DNA of 64,000 nt from Schleiferia thermophila (GTDB lineage Bacteria; Bacteroidota; Bacteroidia; Flavobacteriales; Schleiferiaceae): positions 372,001 to 436,000 of the forward strand of contig NZ_QPJS01000002.1 of NCBI RefSeq assembly GCF_003337435.1, written 5' to 3'. Of this stretch, positions 28,305-37,456 are shown piece by piece. Both the position numbers and the translations under genes were made by a program. How positions within the stretch are numbered: position 1 is the first letter of the stretch; each line of letters starts with the position of its first letter. Under the pieces are notes generated by a model, which had not been told where the DNA came from, searched no databases, and saw only the letters and a list, made by a program, of their open reading frames with translations.

Positions 28305-29884
28305 CAATCAAAGGATTTAAAGTGAAAAGTTACATCTGGAAATTTTTCCTTAGTCATCTGAAGATTAAACTCCGAGTCGGCCAGAAAGACCAACCGACCG
28401 TGTTTATCTCTTGCCATGTTGCGCTGTTTGGTGCGTCTGAGTTCTTCGAGCTGCTCATCATTGCCGGTTTGTATCCAACAGGCCTTCCATGCCTGGAAGG
28501 GCTCATATTGGCATTTGGCCCCGTATTCATGTTCCAATCTGTACTGAATTACATCGTACTGCAAAGCTCCCACCGTTCCTATGATTTTACGGCCGTTTTG
28601 CTCCAGTGTAAACAACTGTGCCACGCCTTCGTCCATGAGTTGGTCGATGCCTTTGGCCAGTTGTTTTGCTTTCATTGGGTCTGCATTGTTGATAAATCTG
28701 AAATGCTCAGGCGAAAAGCTTGGAATATCCTTGAAATGAATGATTTCTCCTTCGGAAAGGGAGTCACCGATGCGAAAATGTCCGCTGTCGGGCAGTCCAA
28801 CTATATCGCCGGGGTAGGCCAGATCTACCACTTCTTTTTTGGCAGCTAAAAACATGTTGGGACTACTAAATTTTAATGATTTGCCCAGCCGAACATGAAG
28901 GTAGTTTTTGTTGCGTTCAAATTTTCCTGATACCACCTTGACAAAAGCGTTTCTACTGCGGTGATTGGGGTCAATGTTTGCGTGGATTTTAAATACAAAA
29001 CCGGTAAACTTTTGCTCAAATGGGTCAACAATCCGTTCGTCTGCCTTTTTAGGTTGTGGCCAGGGGGCTATCTCTACAAAACAATTCAGAAGTTCAGCTA
29101 CGCCAAAATTGTTGAGTGCCGAACCGAAAAATACCGGAGATAGCCTGGCTTGCAGATACTGTTTTTGGTCAAAGGTTGGGTAGACCTCACGGACGATTTC
29201 TACTTCTTCACGTAGTTTATTGGCTTGTGTCTCTGTAATGAAATTTGTCAGCTCACTGCTATTAATATCTGAAATTTCAACACTATCGCTAATTCTGAAC
29301 TTATTGGAACCCAAATAAAATTTCAGTTTTCTCTCCCATAGATTGTAAACCCCTTCAAAATCCTGGCCCATCCCAATAGGCCAGGAGAGTGGGCAGAGCC
29401 TGAGTCCTAGTTTTTGCTCGATTTCATCCAACAGGTCGAAGGCGTCTTTTCCTTCTCTATCCAGTTTATTGATGAAAACGATGATGGGTATATCCCGCAT
29501 ACGGCACACCTGAACCAACTTTTCTGTCTGGGATTCAACACCCTTTGCTACATCAACTACCACAATGACACTGTCAACAGCCGTGAGTGTCCGATAGGTA
29601 TCTTCAGCGAAATCCTGGTGCCCGGGAGTGTCTAGAATGTTGATTTTGTATCCTTTATATTCAAAAGCCAATACAGAGGTGGCCACTGAGATTCCCCTTT
29701 GACGCTCGATTTCCATAAAGTCGCTGGTAGCTGTTTTTTTAATTTTATTGCTCTTTACAGCTCCGGCTTCTTGAATAGCTCCTCCAAAAAGAAGCAACTT
29801 TTCAGTCAGGGTTGTCTTACCTGCATCCGGATGCGAAATGATACCAAATGTCCTTCTGCGCTTAATCTCTTGTTCGTAAGTCAT
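28304..29884 (-). CDS. prfC: Peptide chain release factor 3
   Basis: A GTPase that recycles RF1 and RF2 from the ribosome after termination. The 526-residue protein has G1 SHPDAGKTTL, G3 DTPGHQDF and G4 NKLDREGKD, then the RF3-specific domains II and III. Size and start (MTYEQEIKRRRTFGI) are typical. It leads a two-gene unit with the CoA-binding gene and has a good -7 box upstream. Confidence 0.96.
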   Translation of the reverse strand: MTYEQEIKRRRTFGIISHPDAGKTTLTEKLLLFGGAIQEAGAVKSNKIKKTATSDFMEIERQRGISVATSVLAFEYKGYKINILDTPGHQDFAEDTYRTLTAVDSVIVVVDVAKGVESQTEKLVQVCRMRDIPIIVFINKLDREGKDAFDLLDEIEQKLGLRLCPLSWPIGMGQDFEGVYNLWERKLKFYLGSNKFRISDSVEISDINSSELTNFITETQANKLREEVEIVREVYPTFDQKQYLQARLSPVFFGSALNNFGVAELLNCFVEIAPWPQPKKADERIVDPFEQKFTGFVFKIHANIDPNHRSRNAFVKVVSGKFERNKNYLHVRLGKSLKFSSPNMFLAAKKEVVDLAYPGDIVGLPDSGHFRIGDSLSEGEIIHFKDIPSFSPEHFRFINNADPMKAKQLAKGIDQLMDEGVAQLFTLEQNGRKIIGTVGALQYDVIQYRLEHEYGAKCQYEPFQAWKACWIQTGNDEQLEELRRTKQRNMARDKHGRLVFLADSEFNLQMTKEKFPDVTFHFKSFD

Positions 29885-29913
29885 TAATTGTGAGATTGTT
29901 TATAATCTGGCTA

Positions 29914-29921
29914 CAAATGTA
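29914..29921 (-). promoter_or_regulatory. -7 promoter box upstream of prfC
   Basis: Read on minus the site is TACATTTG, an exact TAnnTTTG match, 29 bases before the prfC ATG. Confidence 0.5.
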
Positions 29922-29998
29922 TTTACAAGAAGTGCTAATGTCGTCTAAAAGCATAGGTTACGTCAGTCGTCTTAAATAGGAGAGTATTTTTTAAACCG

Positions 29999-30016
29999 TT
30001 TGGCACAAAACTTGTC
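29999..30016 (+). promoter_or_regulatory. Possible sigma-54-type promoter of the Spy-like gene
   Basis: TTTGGCACAAAACTTGTC has the -24 TGGCAC element exactly and TTG at the correct spacing for the -12 element. The invariant GC at -12 is GT here, so the match is imperfect. Predicted initiation would fall about 10 bases before the ATG at 30037. The leading TTTG could instead be the -33 box of a normal Bacteroidota promoter with a poor -7 box. Confidence 0.3.
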
Positions 30017-30036
30017 TTTTATCAAAACACGTAAAT

Positions 30037-30414
30037 ATGAAATCACTAGTTGTTTGTTCAGCAATTTTTGCTGTTTCACTCGGAGCCGGATTGGCACAAG
30101 ACATTGACGAACCCATAAAGCCGGCAGAGCGCATCAAAGAAATGACGCGCAAAAACACCGAAAGGCTTTCCAAAGAACTCATGCTCAGCGAACAGCAGGT
30201 TCAAGAAGTGGCGAAAATAAACGAAGAATTCGCAGAAGAGATTATCAGGCTCAATGAAAAAAGGCTGCAAGTTGCTCAAAAACGCGAACAAAAGCTCAGA
30301 AATGTCCTCACTGATGAGCAAAATAAGCAATATGAAAAATTAAAAGAAAACAGAGTTGAAAAGAGAAGAGAACAAAGGAAAAAGAGAAGAGAACTTTGGA
30401 AGAAAGAAGATTGA
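30037..30414 (+). CDS. Spy/LTXXQ-like periplasmic helical protein
   Basis: A 125-residue secreted protein: signal peptide MKSLVVCSAIFAVSLGAGLAQ, then an almost entirely helical, highly charged body. The repeated LMLSEQQVQEVAKI and LTDEQNKQYEKL segments resemble the LTxxQ motifs of Spy and CpxP, ATP-independent periplasmic chaperones or stress sensors. The C-terminus is a dense run of K, R and E. It is monocistronic with a strong terminator. Confidence 0.72.
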   Translation: MKSLVVCSAIFAVSLGAGLAQDIDEPIKPAERIKEMTRKNTERLSKELMLSEQQVQEVAKINEEFAEEIIRLNEKRLQVAQKREQKLRNVLTDEQNKQYEKLKENRVEKRREQRKKRRELWKKED

Positions 30415-30437
30415 AATAAAAATTGACGCGTAAAGTA

Positions 30438-30477
30438 AAAAGGTCCCTGGACATTACGTCTTTAGGGGCCTTTTTTA
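30438..30477. terminator. Terminator between the Spy-like gene and the response regulator
   Basis: Hairpin AAAAGGTCCCT/AGGGGCCTTTT (one G-T pair), followed by T residues on plus and with A residues on the left. It can serve both convergent genes. Confidence 0.8.
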
Positions 30478-30485
30478 ATTGCTGT

Positions 30486-30962
30486 TCAGGACAGTATGCT
30501 CTGTCTGTACATAAATTCGAGTTGTTCGTTGATTCGCTTCAATTTTTGAAGCAGCTCTGCATTTTCACGTTTAAGTCTGTACATTTCGTAAGCGCTCTCG
30601 ATGGCGGTGCGGATATCGTGTTCATGCCATGGCTTGGTAATATACCTAAAGACATGTCCCACATTGATGGCATCGATCACTGCTTTGATATCGGCATACC
30701 CGGTAAGCAGCATACGCACCGTATCTGGATATTTGTCGTATAAGATTCCTAGAAATTCCGTACCCAGCATATTGGGCATTCGCTGGTCGCTGATGACTAC
30801 GTGGGCCTCGTGGTGTTCAAGCCAGTCCAGAGCTTCCTGCGCACTTAAAAATGTTTCAACAGAATAAAATCTCCTGAAACCCGATTTAAAAGCCGTGAGA
30901 TTGGATACCTCATCATCGACATAAATGACCTGAATGTTTTTCAAATCTTTTTCTGTGATCAT
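30486..30962 (-). CDS. Single-domain response regulator (receiver plus coiled coil)
   Basis: A 158-residue protein: a receiver domain with acidic pair DDE near residue 17, phospho-acceptor Asp59 (VVISDQRMP), Thr in LLTGYAD and Lys in ITKPW, then a short C-terminal coiled coil and no output domain. It is clearly paralogous to the receiver at the start of the protein at 36359-37456, sharing DQRMP, AIIDAI/AVIDAI and KPW contexts. It is transcribed divergently from the E1-like/kinase cluster. Without an output domain it may act as a phosphate sink or bind a kinase partner. Confidence 0.88.
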   Translation of the reverse strand: MITEKDLKNIQVIYVDDEVSNLTAFKSGFRRFYSVETFLSAQEALDWLEHHEAHVVISDQRMPNMLGTEFLGILYDKYPDTVRMLLTGYADIKAVIDAINVGHVFRYITKPWHEHDIRTAIESAYEMYRLKRENAELLQKLKRINEQLEFMYRQSILS

Positions 30963-31005
30963 ATTTTTTGTATGAAGGTCACTATTAGCATATAATTTCC
31001 GACGT

Positions 31006-31013
31006 CAAAAATA
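31006..31013 (-). promoter_or_regulatory. -7 promoter box upstream of the single-domain response regulator
   Basis: TATTTTTG on the minus strand, an exact consensus match 43 bases before the ATG at 30962. Confidence 0.4.
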
Positions 31014-31066
31014 GAAAAAAGGAAAAATTTTGGAAGTAATTATATAAACACAACAAAAAAAGCACA

Positions 31067-31113
31067 TTTGGCACACACATACGATATTTCTTGTTGAGTG
31101 GAGATATGCCAAT
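31067..31113. promoter_or_regulatory. Inverted repeat in the divergent promoter region
   Basis: TTGGCA (31068-31073) and TGCCAA (31107-31112) face each other across 33 bases, in the 252-base gap between the divergent response regulator and the E1-like gene. The inner bases ATATTTC and GAGATAT are partly complementary too. It could be a regulator site or a hairpin. Confidence 0.35.
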
Positions 31114-31214
31114 TTATATTATTTTTTTGTAAAACCGCTAATAATGTTTGTGAAATAAAAAAAATTCTAATTTAGCGCAACTCTGCTTGTCAACCCTTTT
31201 TGCTAGCCCAAACT

Positions 31215-33482
31215 ATGAAGCAAAACGAAGAACCCGAACTATTTTCAGATGAGAATTGGAAACCTTTAATCTTTGCAAATGAGGAATTTGAAAGCAAAAA
31301 AAATCGGCTCAATCTGATAGAAATACGCGATCTTAGACTCTCGCTCTACAAAGAGCTTTTCAAGCTTAGCTTTCCGGAAATTACTTCCAAACACAAAGAT
31401 TTTTTATCGAAATCCGATGCATTCATCCACGAAAAAATTTCAGAAGAAAGTGCTGTATGGGTTTATTATCCCTGGAAAAAAGTAGCCTGCTGTATTCCAG
31501 GTAAAGAGGATTTTGTAAAAATCCGCACTTCGAGAAATCAATATAAACTGACCCCAGAGGAACAGGCAGCATTATCCCAGAAAAAAGTAGGTATAATTGG
31601 ATTGAGTGTCGGACAAACAATAGCCGTGACAATGGCAATGGAGCGCTCAGCCACCGAATTTCGCCTGGCAGATTTTGATGAGCTGGAGCTCAGCAATATC
31701 AATAGATTGCGCTCCGGAATCCATAACATCGGCCTTAAAAAAGTTGTCATAGCAGCCAGAGAAATTGCAGAAATAGATCCCTTTATTGTTGTAAAAATTT
31801 TTCCAGCGGGAATTACGCGTAAAAACCTGGATCAATTTCTCCTTGATGGAGGAAAACTAGACCTTTTGGTAGATGAATGTGACGGTCTTGATATAAAAAT
31901 TCTAGCCAGACATAGGGCCAGAGAGCTTAAAATTCCCGTGCTGATGGATACTTCAGACAGAGGTATGCTTGATGTAGAACGCTTTGATTTGGAGCCGGAG
32001 AGACCTATCCTTCACGGCTTGGCCGGAGATTTAAATCCTGACCGCATAGCCCATCTGACCAATGAAGAGAAAATCCCATACATCCTCGATATGGTAGATG
32101 CCGAAAATATGAGCACACGTCTCAAGGCCAGTATGCTTGAGGTACAGCAAACCATCAATACATGGCCACAGTTGGCCTCATCAGTATTTCTTGGAGGAGC
32201 TTTGGGAGCTGATACTGCCAGGAGAATATTCCTAAACCAGTTTACACAAAGTGGCCGATATTATGTGGATTTCGAACAGTTAATAGCCGACAAGAAGCAA
32301 GACTCATTTCAACAACCGGGTACCGATATTCCAGCCTCTGATGATTGGAATGTTGTAGCGGCCACTCTGAAAAAATCCGTCGGACAACCCATTAAATCAG
32401 CAAATCTTTCGGATGCAGAAATAGATTTTCTGGTCAGATCTGTGGTCATAGCTCCATCAGGTGGTAATGTTCAGCCATGGCACTGGATGCTTTATGGAGA
32501 TGAGTTTTTTCTGTTTATCGATCGAGAAAGAGCCCATTCATTTCTTGATATAGACCATTTGGGCACCTTTATTGCACATGGAGCTGCCCTGCAAAATTTC
32601 AGAATCGCTGCTAAGGCTCTAGGCCTGGAAGCTGAGGTGAGTTACATCTGTGGTCAATCTTTTCATTCAGACCTCCTGGCCCGAATCACCGTAAAGAGAA
32701 ATGCAAACGAACCAGTAAGACTTTCTGACCTCGAGAACTTATTCGAACGCCATACCAACCGTCTGAAAGGAAGTGTAGAACCCATTGATCAGAAATTTTT
32801 TGAAGAATCCTTCCACTGCCTATCGGACCTACAGCAGATTTCTGTGTTACAAACCAGGGAACACATATGCGAATATTCCAGGCTGACAGGTGTGGCGGAC
32901 CGGATTCGACTCACTGTTCCTTGGGCACATTCGGATTTTATGAAAGAAACCCGCTGGAATGATGCTCACGCACGCTCTACAGGAGATGGCATAGACATCG
33001 AAACACTTGAACTCACTAGAAGTGATGTAGCAGCGTTTAGGATTTTAAAAGACTGGAATACCTTGAAGTGGATAGCTGACTGGGGCCTTGGAAGTGGACT
33101 TGAAAAGCTCAGTCGGGAAACCACAGAACGCTCCGGAGCCATTATGATGGTTTATTCGGCTCAAACAGATCCTGAAAACATGGTCAGGTTAGGAGAGACT
33201 ATTGAAAAAATCTGGATATTGGCTGCAAAATACCGCATTGGTTTTCAGCCAGTTAGCCCCATTACTTTTCTGATCTACAGAAATGAACACTATCCGGAAA
33301 CTTTTTACAAAGAATGGCAAAGACTACTGCTCCACAATGCCCGAAAAAGCCTTTTTGATTTGTTTCAACTTCCTGATTATTATCGGTTTGGGTTTGTTTT
33401 TCGATTGTTTAAATCGGATAAGGTGGCGAAAAAGTCCTACCGGCTTCCCCTTCATCAAGTATTCACCCATTTAAAAAAATAA
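31215..33482 (+). CDS. E1-like (ThiF) adenylation / nitroreductase fusion protein, Rv1355c-like
   Basis: A 755-residue fusion. After about 100 residues of unassigned sequence comes a ThiF/E1 domain (about 105-345). Its nucleotide loop is GLSVG at residues 129-133, a variant of GxGxxG; DFDELELSNINR is the canonical ADxDxVxxSNxNR-type motif, and the GLKKVVIAAREI lysine and DECDGLDIK aspartate segments are also present. There is no CxxC zinc pair. From about residue 400 a nitroreductase-type flavin domain follows (RSVVIAPSGGNVQPWHWML). The layout matches proteins known as the Rv1355c family after a Mycobacterium tuberculosis member, whose function is unknown. The ATG at 31215 is preferred over an upstream TTG. 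No ubiquitin-like partner with a Gly-Gly tail lies nearby. Confidence 0.82.
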   Translation: MKQNEEPELFSDENWKPLIFANEEFESKKNRLNLIEIRDLRLSLYKELFKLSFPEITSKHKDFLSKSDAFIHEKISEESAVWVYYPWKKVACCIPGKEDFVKIRTSRNQYKLTPEEQAALSQKKVGIIGLSVGQTIAVTMAMERSATEFRLADFDELELSNINRLRSGIHNIGLKKVVIAAREIAEIDPFIVVKIFPAGITRKNLDQFLLDGGKLDLLVDECDGLDIKILARHRARELKIPVLMDTSDRGMLDVERFDLEPERPILHGLAGDLNPDRIAHLTNEEKIPYILDMVDAENMSTRLKASMLEVQQTINTWPQLASSVFLGGALGADTARRIFLNQFTQSGRYYVDFEQLIADKKQDSFQQPGTDIPASDDWNVVAATLKKSVGQPIKSANLSDAEIDFLVRSVVIAPSGGNVQPWHWMLYGDEFFLFIDRERAHSFLDIDHLGTFIAHGAALQNFRIAAKALGLEAEVSYICGQSFHSDLLARITVKRNANEPVRLSDLENLFERHTNRLKGSVEPIDQKFFEESFHCLSDLQQISVLQTREHICEYSRLTGVADRIRLTVPWAHSDFMKETRWNDAHARSTGDGIDIETLELTRSDVAAFRILKDWNTLKWIADWGLGSGLEKLSRETTERSGAIMMVYSAQTDPENMVRLGETIEKIWILAAKYRIGFQPVSPITFLIYRNEHYPETFYKEWQRLLLHNARKSLFDLFQLPDYYRFGFVFRLFKSDKVAKKSYRLPLHQVFTHLKK

Positions 33483-33485
33483 TGG

Positions 33486-34199
33486 ATGAACTTCGTTGAT
33501 TTAAGAATCAGAGCTTTCCGATCTATAGAGGACAGACAGGCATGTCTAAAATATGTAGAGGGACACGAGAAAGTTTTGGAAGAGTATGGCGTACCAAAAG
33601 TAACCTCTGCCAAAGCTGAGTGGATTGAAAATCCTGATGTGTATCCCATCGTAGCCGAAAGTCACGATGGAGCCAAAGTATTCGGGGGAGCGAGAATCCA
33701 AATCAGAAATGACGATCAGGTACTTCCAGTGGAAGACGCCCTCTGGGACATCGAACCCCGATTTAAAACATATATACAAAAAGAGCTCAATGCAGGTAGG
33801 AAAATTGCTGAGCTTTGTGGTCTTTGGAACAGCAAAGCAATAGCAGGTCGTGGAGTATCCTGGTTGCTCACCAAAGCATGCGTAGCCAAAGCAGGGGTTA
33901 CATTAGCTCAAAGGCTGAAGATTGATACCCTTTTTGTGTTTTGTTCACCCTTTACAGTACAAATGGTGAGAAGTGTTGGTTTTGTAGTGGAAACATCTCT
34001 TGGAATGGATGGGAAGTTTGAGTATCCCAAGCCAGATATGCTTGCCACCTTACTCGTATGCAAAGATCTGGATATTCTGAGTTCAGCTGAAGTTGAAGAT
34101 AGAAAAGTAGTATTTTCACTTCGCGAAAATCCCAGGCAAATCCGAACTGAAAAAGGACCTAAAGGAGACCTGAATATCGAGTACCTCTTAGATTTTTAA
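33486..34199 (+). CDS. GNAT-fold protein resembling FeeM/autoinducer-type acyltransferases
   Basis: A 237-residue protein I assign only to fold level. The segment KVFGGARIQI...QVLPVED followed by AELCGLWNSK, a central helix (GVSWLLTKACVAKAG) and FCSPFTVQMVRSVGFVV follows the strand-helix order of LuxI/FeeM-like N-acyltransferases. These make acyl-homoserine lactones or N-acyl amino acids from acyl-ACP. Critical LuxI residues cannot be confirmed by eye. It starts 4 bases after the E1-like stop and ends 4 bases before the kinase gene, so it belongs to the same transcript. Substrate and function are unknown. Confidence 0.6.
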   Translation: MNFVDLRIRAFRSIEDRQACLKYVEGHEKVLEEYGVPKVTSAKAEWIENPDVYPIVAESHDGAKVFGGARIQIRNDDQVLPVEDALWDIEPRFKTYIQKELNAGRKIAELCGLWNSKAIAGRGVSWLLTKACVAKAGVTLAQRLKIDTLFVFCSPFTVQMVRSVGFVVETSLGMDGKFEYPKPDMLATLLVCKDLDILSSAEVEDRKVVFSLRENPRQIRTEKGPKGDLNIEYLLDF

Positions 34200-34202
34200 A
34201 CG

Positions 34203-36362
34203 ATGAAGAAAATCCTATACCTTTTGATCTGCATTGTCTGCTGTTCGGGTACAGTATATAGCGATCTGCCGGCCGATATACCGCAAATAGTGTACACCGG
34301 CCAAGATGTGCTGGACATTAACTCCTATATTGAATATCTTATAGTCAATGATAAAGACACTGAAATCAATCAGCTTGTCAACAGAAAATTTATCCGAAAC
34401 AACCACAATCAGATAAACTTTGGGAATATAAAGGGAAGTTTATGGATACGGTTCAGAATTATCAATAAAAGTACCTTAGACACTATAAAATTAAGAATTG
34501 CAAATCCGATTCTCAATTGGTCAAAAATCTATGTTATATCAGATAGCGATACCGTAATTAAATCCTGTGAAACATCTCTGCCAATAAATAAACGAGATGT
34601 AAGAAATACCGATCATATTTATAGAATATATTTTGGGGATGCAGAAGAGTGTATCGTTTACCTAAATGTGAGAAATCAAGAGCAGATGCTTGTGCCCATG
34701 AGATTGGAGACCATGGATTACACTAGTACTGTTGAGCGAGCATATTTACTCATTAACGGTATATATATTGGATTGATTGGAGGGTTATTCCTGTACAATT
34801 TATTTTTGCTTGTTACCATAAGAGATAATGCTTATCTGTGGTATGTAATTCATACTTTATTTGTCGGTGTGGCCCAGTCGAGCTTCAATGGTTTCCATCT
34901 TTTTTACTTTTCATTTTCCCCTTTTTTGATTGAGATTACTCCTACTCTTTTTTCGGCACTTGCGAGCATCTCTGGCATCCAGTTTATGATTACTTTTCTG
35001 GATGTAAAATCCTTTAATAAAAATTATTACTTCATTTTAAAGCTTTTCATCTATCAATACTTGGTCATTTCAATTCTTACATTTTTCTCGTTTGTACAGG
35101 TTGGATATCAGATACTACTGCCAGCTCAGGGATTTGTGGCCTCAATTATTTTATTTATTTCAGCAAATATGGCCTACAAAGGCATCAGGTCTGCAAAATT
35201 TTATCTGATAGCCTGGAGTTTGTTTATGATTGGAATTTTTGTATTTGCTATGAAAGATTTTGGGGTCTTACCTTATAACAACTTCACAAAATACACCATG
35301 TTTATCGGTTCGGGAATTGAAGTCTTATTGCTCTCATTTGCCCTTGCCGATAAAATAAAAGTACTACAAAGAGAAAAGGAATTTTCTCAATTGCAAGCTC
35401 TCTTAAAAGCAGAGGAAAATGAACGATTGATTCGCGAACAAAATATTCTACTCGAAGATAAGGTGCAAAAGAGAACGGAACAGCTCACCAATGCCAACAA
35501 AATGCTGGAGAAAGCACTACAAGATCTAAAAGATGCTCAATCACAACTGGTAGATAAAGAAAAAATGGCCAGTCTTGGTCAACTTACCGCCGGTATAGCA
35601 CATGAAATCAACAATCCGATTAACTTCATTTCAAGTGGCATCAAGCCTTTAAAAATGGATATTGAAGACTTGCTTAAAATTTTAGATACCTACAAAGAAC
35701 TTTTTGACCATTATCCTGAAGCAGAGAAAGTAAAGAAAATTAAAGAATCAATTGACTATCATTATGTAATCGGTGAAATCCAAGAACTGCTAAATGGAAT
35801 CGAAGAGGGAGCTAAAAGAACTACGGAAATTGTGGTTGGACTAAGAACATTTAGTCGACTTGATGAAGATACATTAAAATATACCAATATCAATGAAAAT
35901 TTAGACGCCACAATAGTCCTACTCAATAACAAACTTAAATCAAACATCAACGTTGTAAAAAATTATTGCAATGAATCAAACCTAGAGTGTTATCCAGGAA
36001 AACTCAACCAGGTTTTTATGAATATATTATCCAATGCCATTGATGCTATAAAAGAAAAATTCCCCAATGGTGGAGGTGAAATAAAAATCAACACATACCA
36101 CGATGAAGACTATTTTGTGATAGAATTTTCAGACAACGGTATCGGGATGAAGGAAGAAGTGAAAAAGCGAATTTTTGAACCTTTTTTCACTACGAAAAAA
36201 GTTGGGGAAGGCACTGGCTTGGGCATGTCGATTGTGTACAAAATTATAGAGAAACACCATGGTAAAATTGAAGTATCGTCAGATTATGGGGTAGGAACTA
36301 CTTTTAAGCTTTACATTTACAAAAAATTAAACGAACCACCCGAAATATTTGTTGATTCATGA
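34203..36362 (+). CDS. 7TMR-DISM sensor histidine kinase
   Basis: A 719-residue kinase. It has a signal peptide (about 1-20), an extracytoplasmic 7TMR-DISMED2-type beta domain (about 40-165), seven membrane helices (about 180-385) and a coiled coil. The HisKA domain carries His467 in AHEINNPINF, and the HATPase domain (about 570-715) has NQVFMNILSNAIDAI (N box), FSDNGIGM (G1) and GTGLGMSIVY (G2). DISMED2 domains usually bind carbohydrate or other small ligands. Its stop overlaps the next gene's start in an ATGA. The gene is markedly AT-rich relative to the first 12 kb. Confidence 0.92.
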   Translation: MKKILYLLICIVCCSGTVYSDLPADIPQIVYTGQDVLDINSYIEYLIVNDKDTEINQLVNRKFIRNNHNQINFGNIKGSLWIRFRIINKSTLDTIKLRIANPILNWSKIYVISDSDTVIKSCETSLPINKRDVRNTDHIYRIYFGDAEECIVYLNVRNQEQMLVPMRLETMDYTSTVERAYLLINGIYIGLIGGLFLYNLFLLVTIRDNAYLWYVIHTLFVGVAQSSFNGFHLFYFSFSPFLIEITPTLFSALASISGIQFMITFLDVKSFNKNYYFILKLFIYQYLVISILTFFSFVQVGYQILLPAQGFVASIILFISANMAYKGIRSAKFYLIAWSLFMIGIFVFAMKDFGVLPYNNFTKYTMFIGSGIEVLLLSFALADKIKVLQREKEFSQLQALLKAEENERLIREQNILLEDKVQKRTEQLTNANKMLEKALQDLKDAQSQLVDKEKMASLGQLTAGIAHEINNPINFISSGIKPLKMDIEDLLKILDTYKELFDHYPEAEKVKKIKESIDYHYVIGEIQELLNGIEEGAKRTTEIVVGLRTFSRLDEDTLKYTNINENLDATIVLLNNKLKSNINVVKNYCNESNLECYPGKLNQVFMNILSNAIDAIKEKFPNGGGEIKINTYHDEDYFVIEFSDNGIGMKEEVKKRIFEPFFTTKKVGEGTGLGMSIVYKIIEKHHGKIEVSSDYGVGTTFKLYIYKKLNEPPEIFVDS

Positions 36363-37456
36363 ACAGAGTGAAAATAGTCTATCTCGATGACGAACTGGTG
36401 AATCTTCAGTCATTTCTCGCTGCTTTCCGAAGAAAATACCATGTCTTCACCACTCATGACCAGCAAGAGGCCATCAGGATAATCAAAGAAGAAAAACCCG
36501 AAATCATCATAACCGACCAGCGAATGCCCCTGGTCACCGGAGTTGAGTTTCTGTATATGGCTGAGCAGCTATTACCAGAATCCGTTAAAATACTTACCTC
36601 CGCCTATTCAGACATTTCTGCGATTATAGATGCTGTAAACAAAGGACACATTTACAATTACATAAAAAAACCCTGGGATATCAATGATGTTTCGTTGATT
36701 CTGGAAAATGCCGTAAAATATTACCAGGCTAATCGCACTATACGCGATCAGCTTATTAAACTTGAAAAGACCAATGAAGAGCTCAACAGATTTGTCTATT
36801 CTGCCTCTCATGACCTCCGATCGCCTATCACTACGATTAAAGGCATTTTACAAATGGCACGCGAAGATGTATCAGACCCCATAAGTCTGCAGTATTTCAA
36901 TATGATTGATGAAAGCATAGCCCGGCTGGATAACTTCATCCGCTCAATTGTACAATATTATCAAAACGGTAAGGATGTATTCGACTTTCAGATTATTGAT
37001 TTCAAAAAATTTATTGAATCGATTTTACGGGAATTATCATTTGAAATCGAACAATTTAATGTGGCCATTCACATCAATGTAATATCCAATGCAGTATTTG
37101 TAACCGACACTTTCCGGTTGCGGATCATATTGGGAAATTTAATTTCAAATGCAATTAAATTTAGAAAAAAGAATGATAAAAATCCAACCATAGAAATAGA
37201 TGTTTTTACAGATAAGAATGAGGCAAAAATTATCATCAAAGACAATGGACAAGGTATAATGAAGGAATATCAGGACAAAGTATTTAATATGTTTTTTAGG
37301 GTCATGCCGGAAATTTCAGGAAATGGTATTGGTCTGTATCTTGTGAAGGAAGCTGTTGAAAAACTCGATGGAACTGTAGAACTAAATTCAGAGTATCAGG
37401 AAGGAACTACAATTAGCTTAAATTTGCCAAATAAATATTACCTGCTTGAAAATTAA
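36359..37456 (+). CDS. Hybrid protein: receiver domain followed by histidine kinase
   Basis: A 365-residue cytoplasmic protein with an N-terminal receiver (Asp53 in IIITDQRMP) and a HisKA domain (His151 in YSASHDLRSPI). The HATPase region follows with NLISNAIKF, KDNGQGI and NGIGLYLVKEA. There is no membrane segment. Receiver-first kinases of this kind usually sit in the middle of a relay, taking phosphate from an upstream kinase. The 4-base overlap with the 7TM kinase gene makes that kinase the natural donor. Its receiver is a paralogue of the divergent gene at 30486-30962. Confidence 0.9.
   Translation: MNRVKIVYLDDELVNLQSFLAAFRRKYHVFTTHDQQEAIRIIKEEKPEIIITDQRMPLVTGVEFLYMAEQLLPESVKILTSAYSDISAIIDAVNKGHIYNYIKKPWDINDVSLILENAVKYYQANRTIRDQLIKLEKTNEELNRFVYSASHDLRSPITTIKGILQMAREDVSDPISLQYFNMIDESIARLDNFIRSIVQYYQNGKDVFDFQIIDFKKFIESILRELSFEIEQFNVAIHINVISNAVFVTDTFRLRIILGNLISNAIKFRKKNDKNPTIEIDVFTDKNEAKIIIKDNGQGIMKEYQDKVFNMFFRVMPEISGNGIGLYLVKEAVEKLDGTVELNSEYQEGTTISLNLPNKYYLLEN

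Noticed and set aside
31067-31084. A second sigma-54 promoter before the E1-like gene
   Set aside because: The -24 TGGCAC is present but the -12 position reads TACG, with no G or C in the right place.
33455-33779. Minus-strand frames opposite the GNAT gene
   Set aside because: No recognisable protein and fully inside the plus-strand operon. They are antisense shadows.
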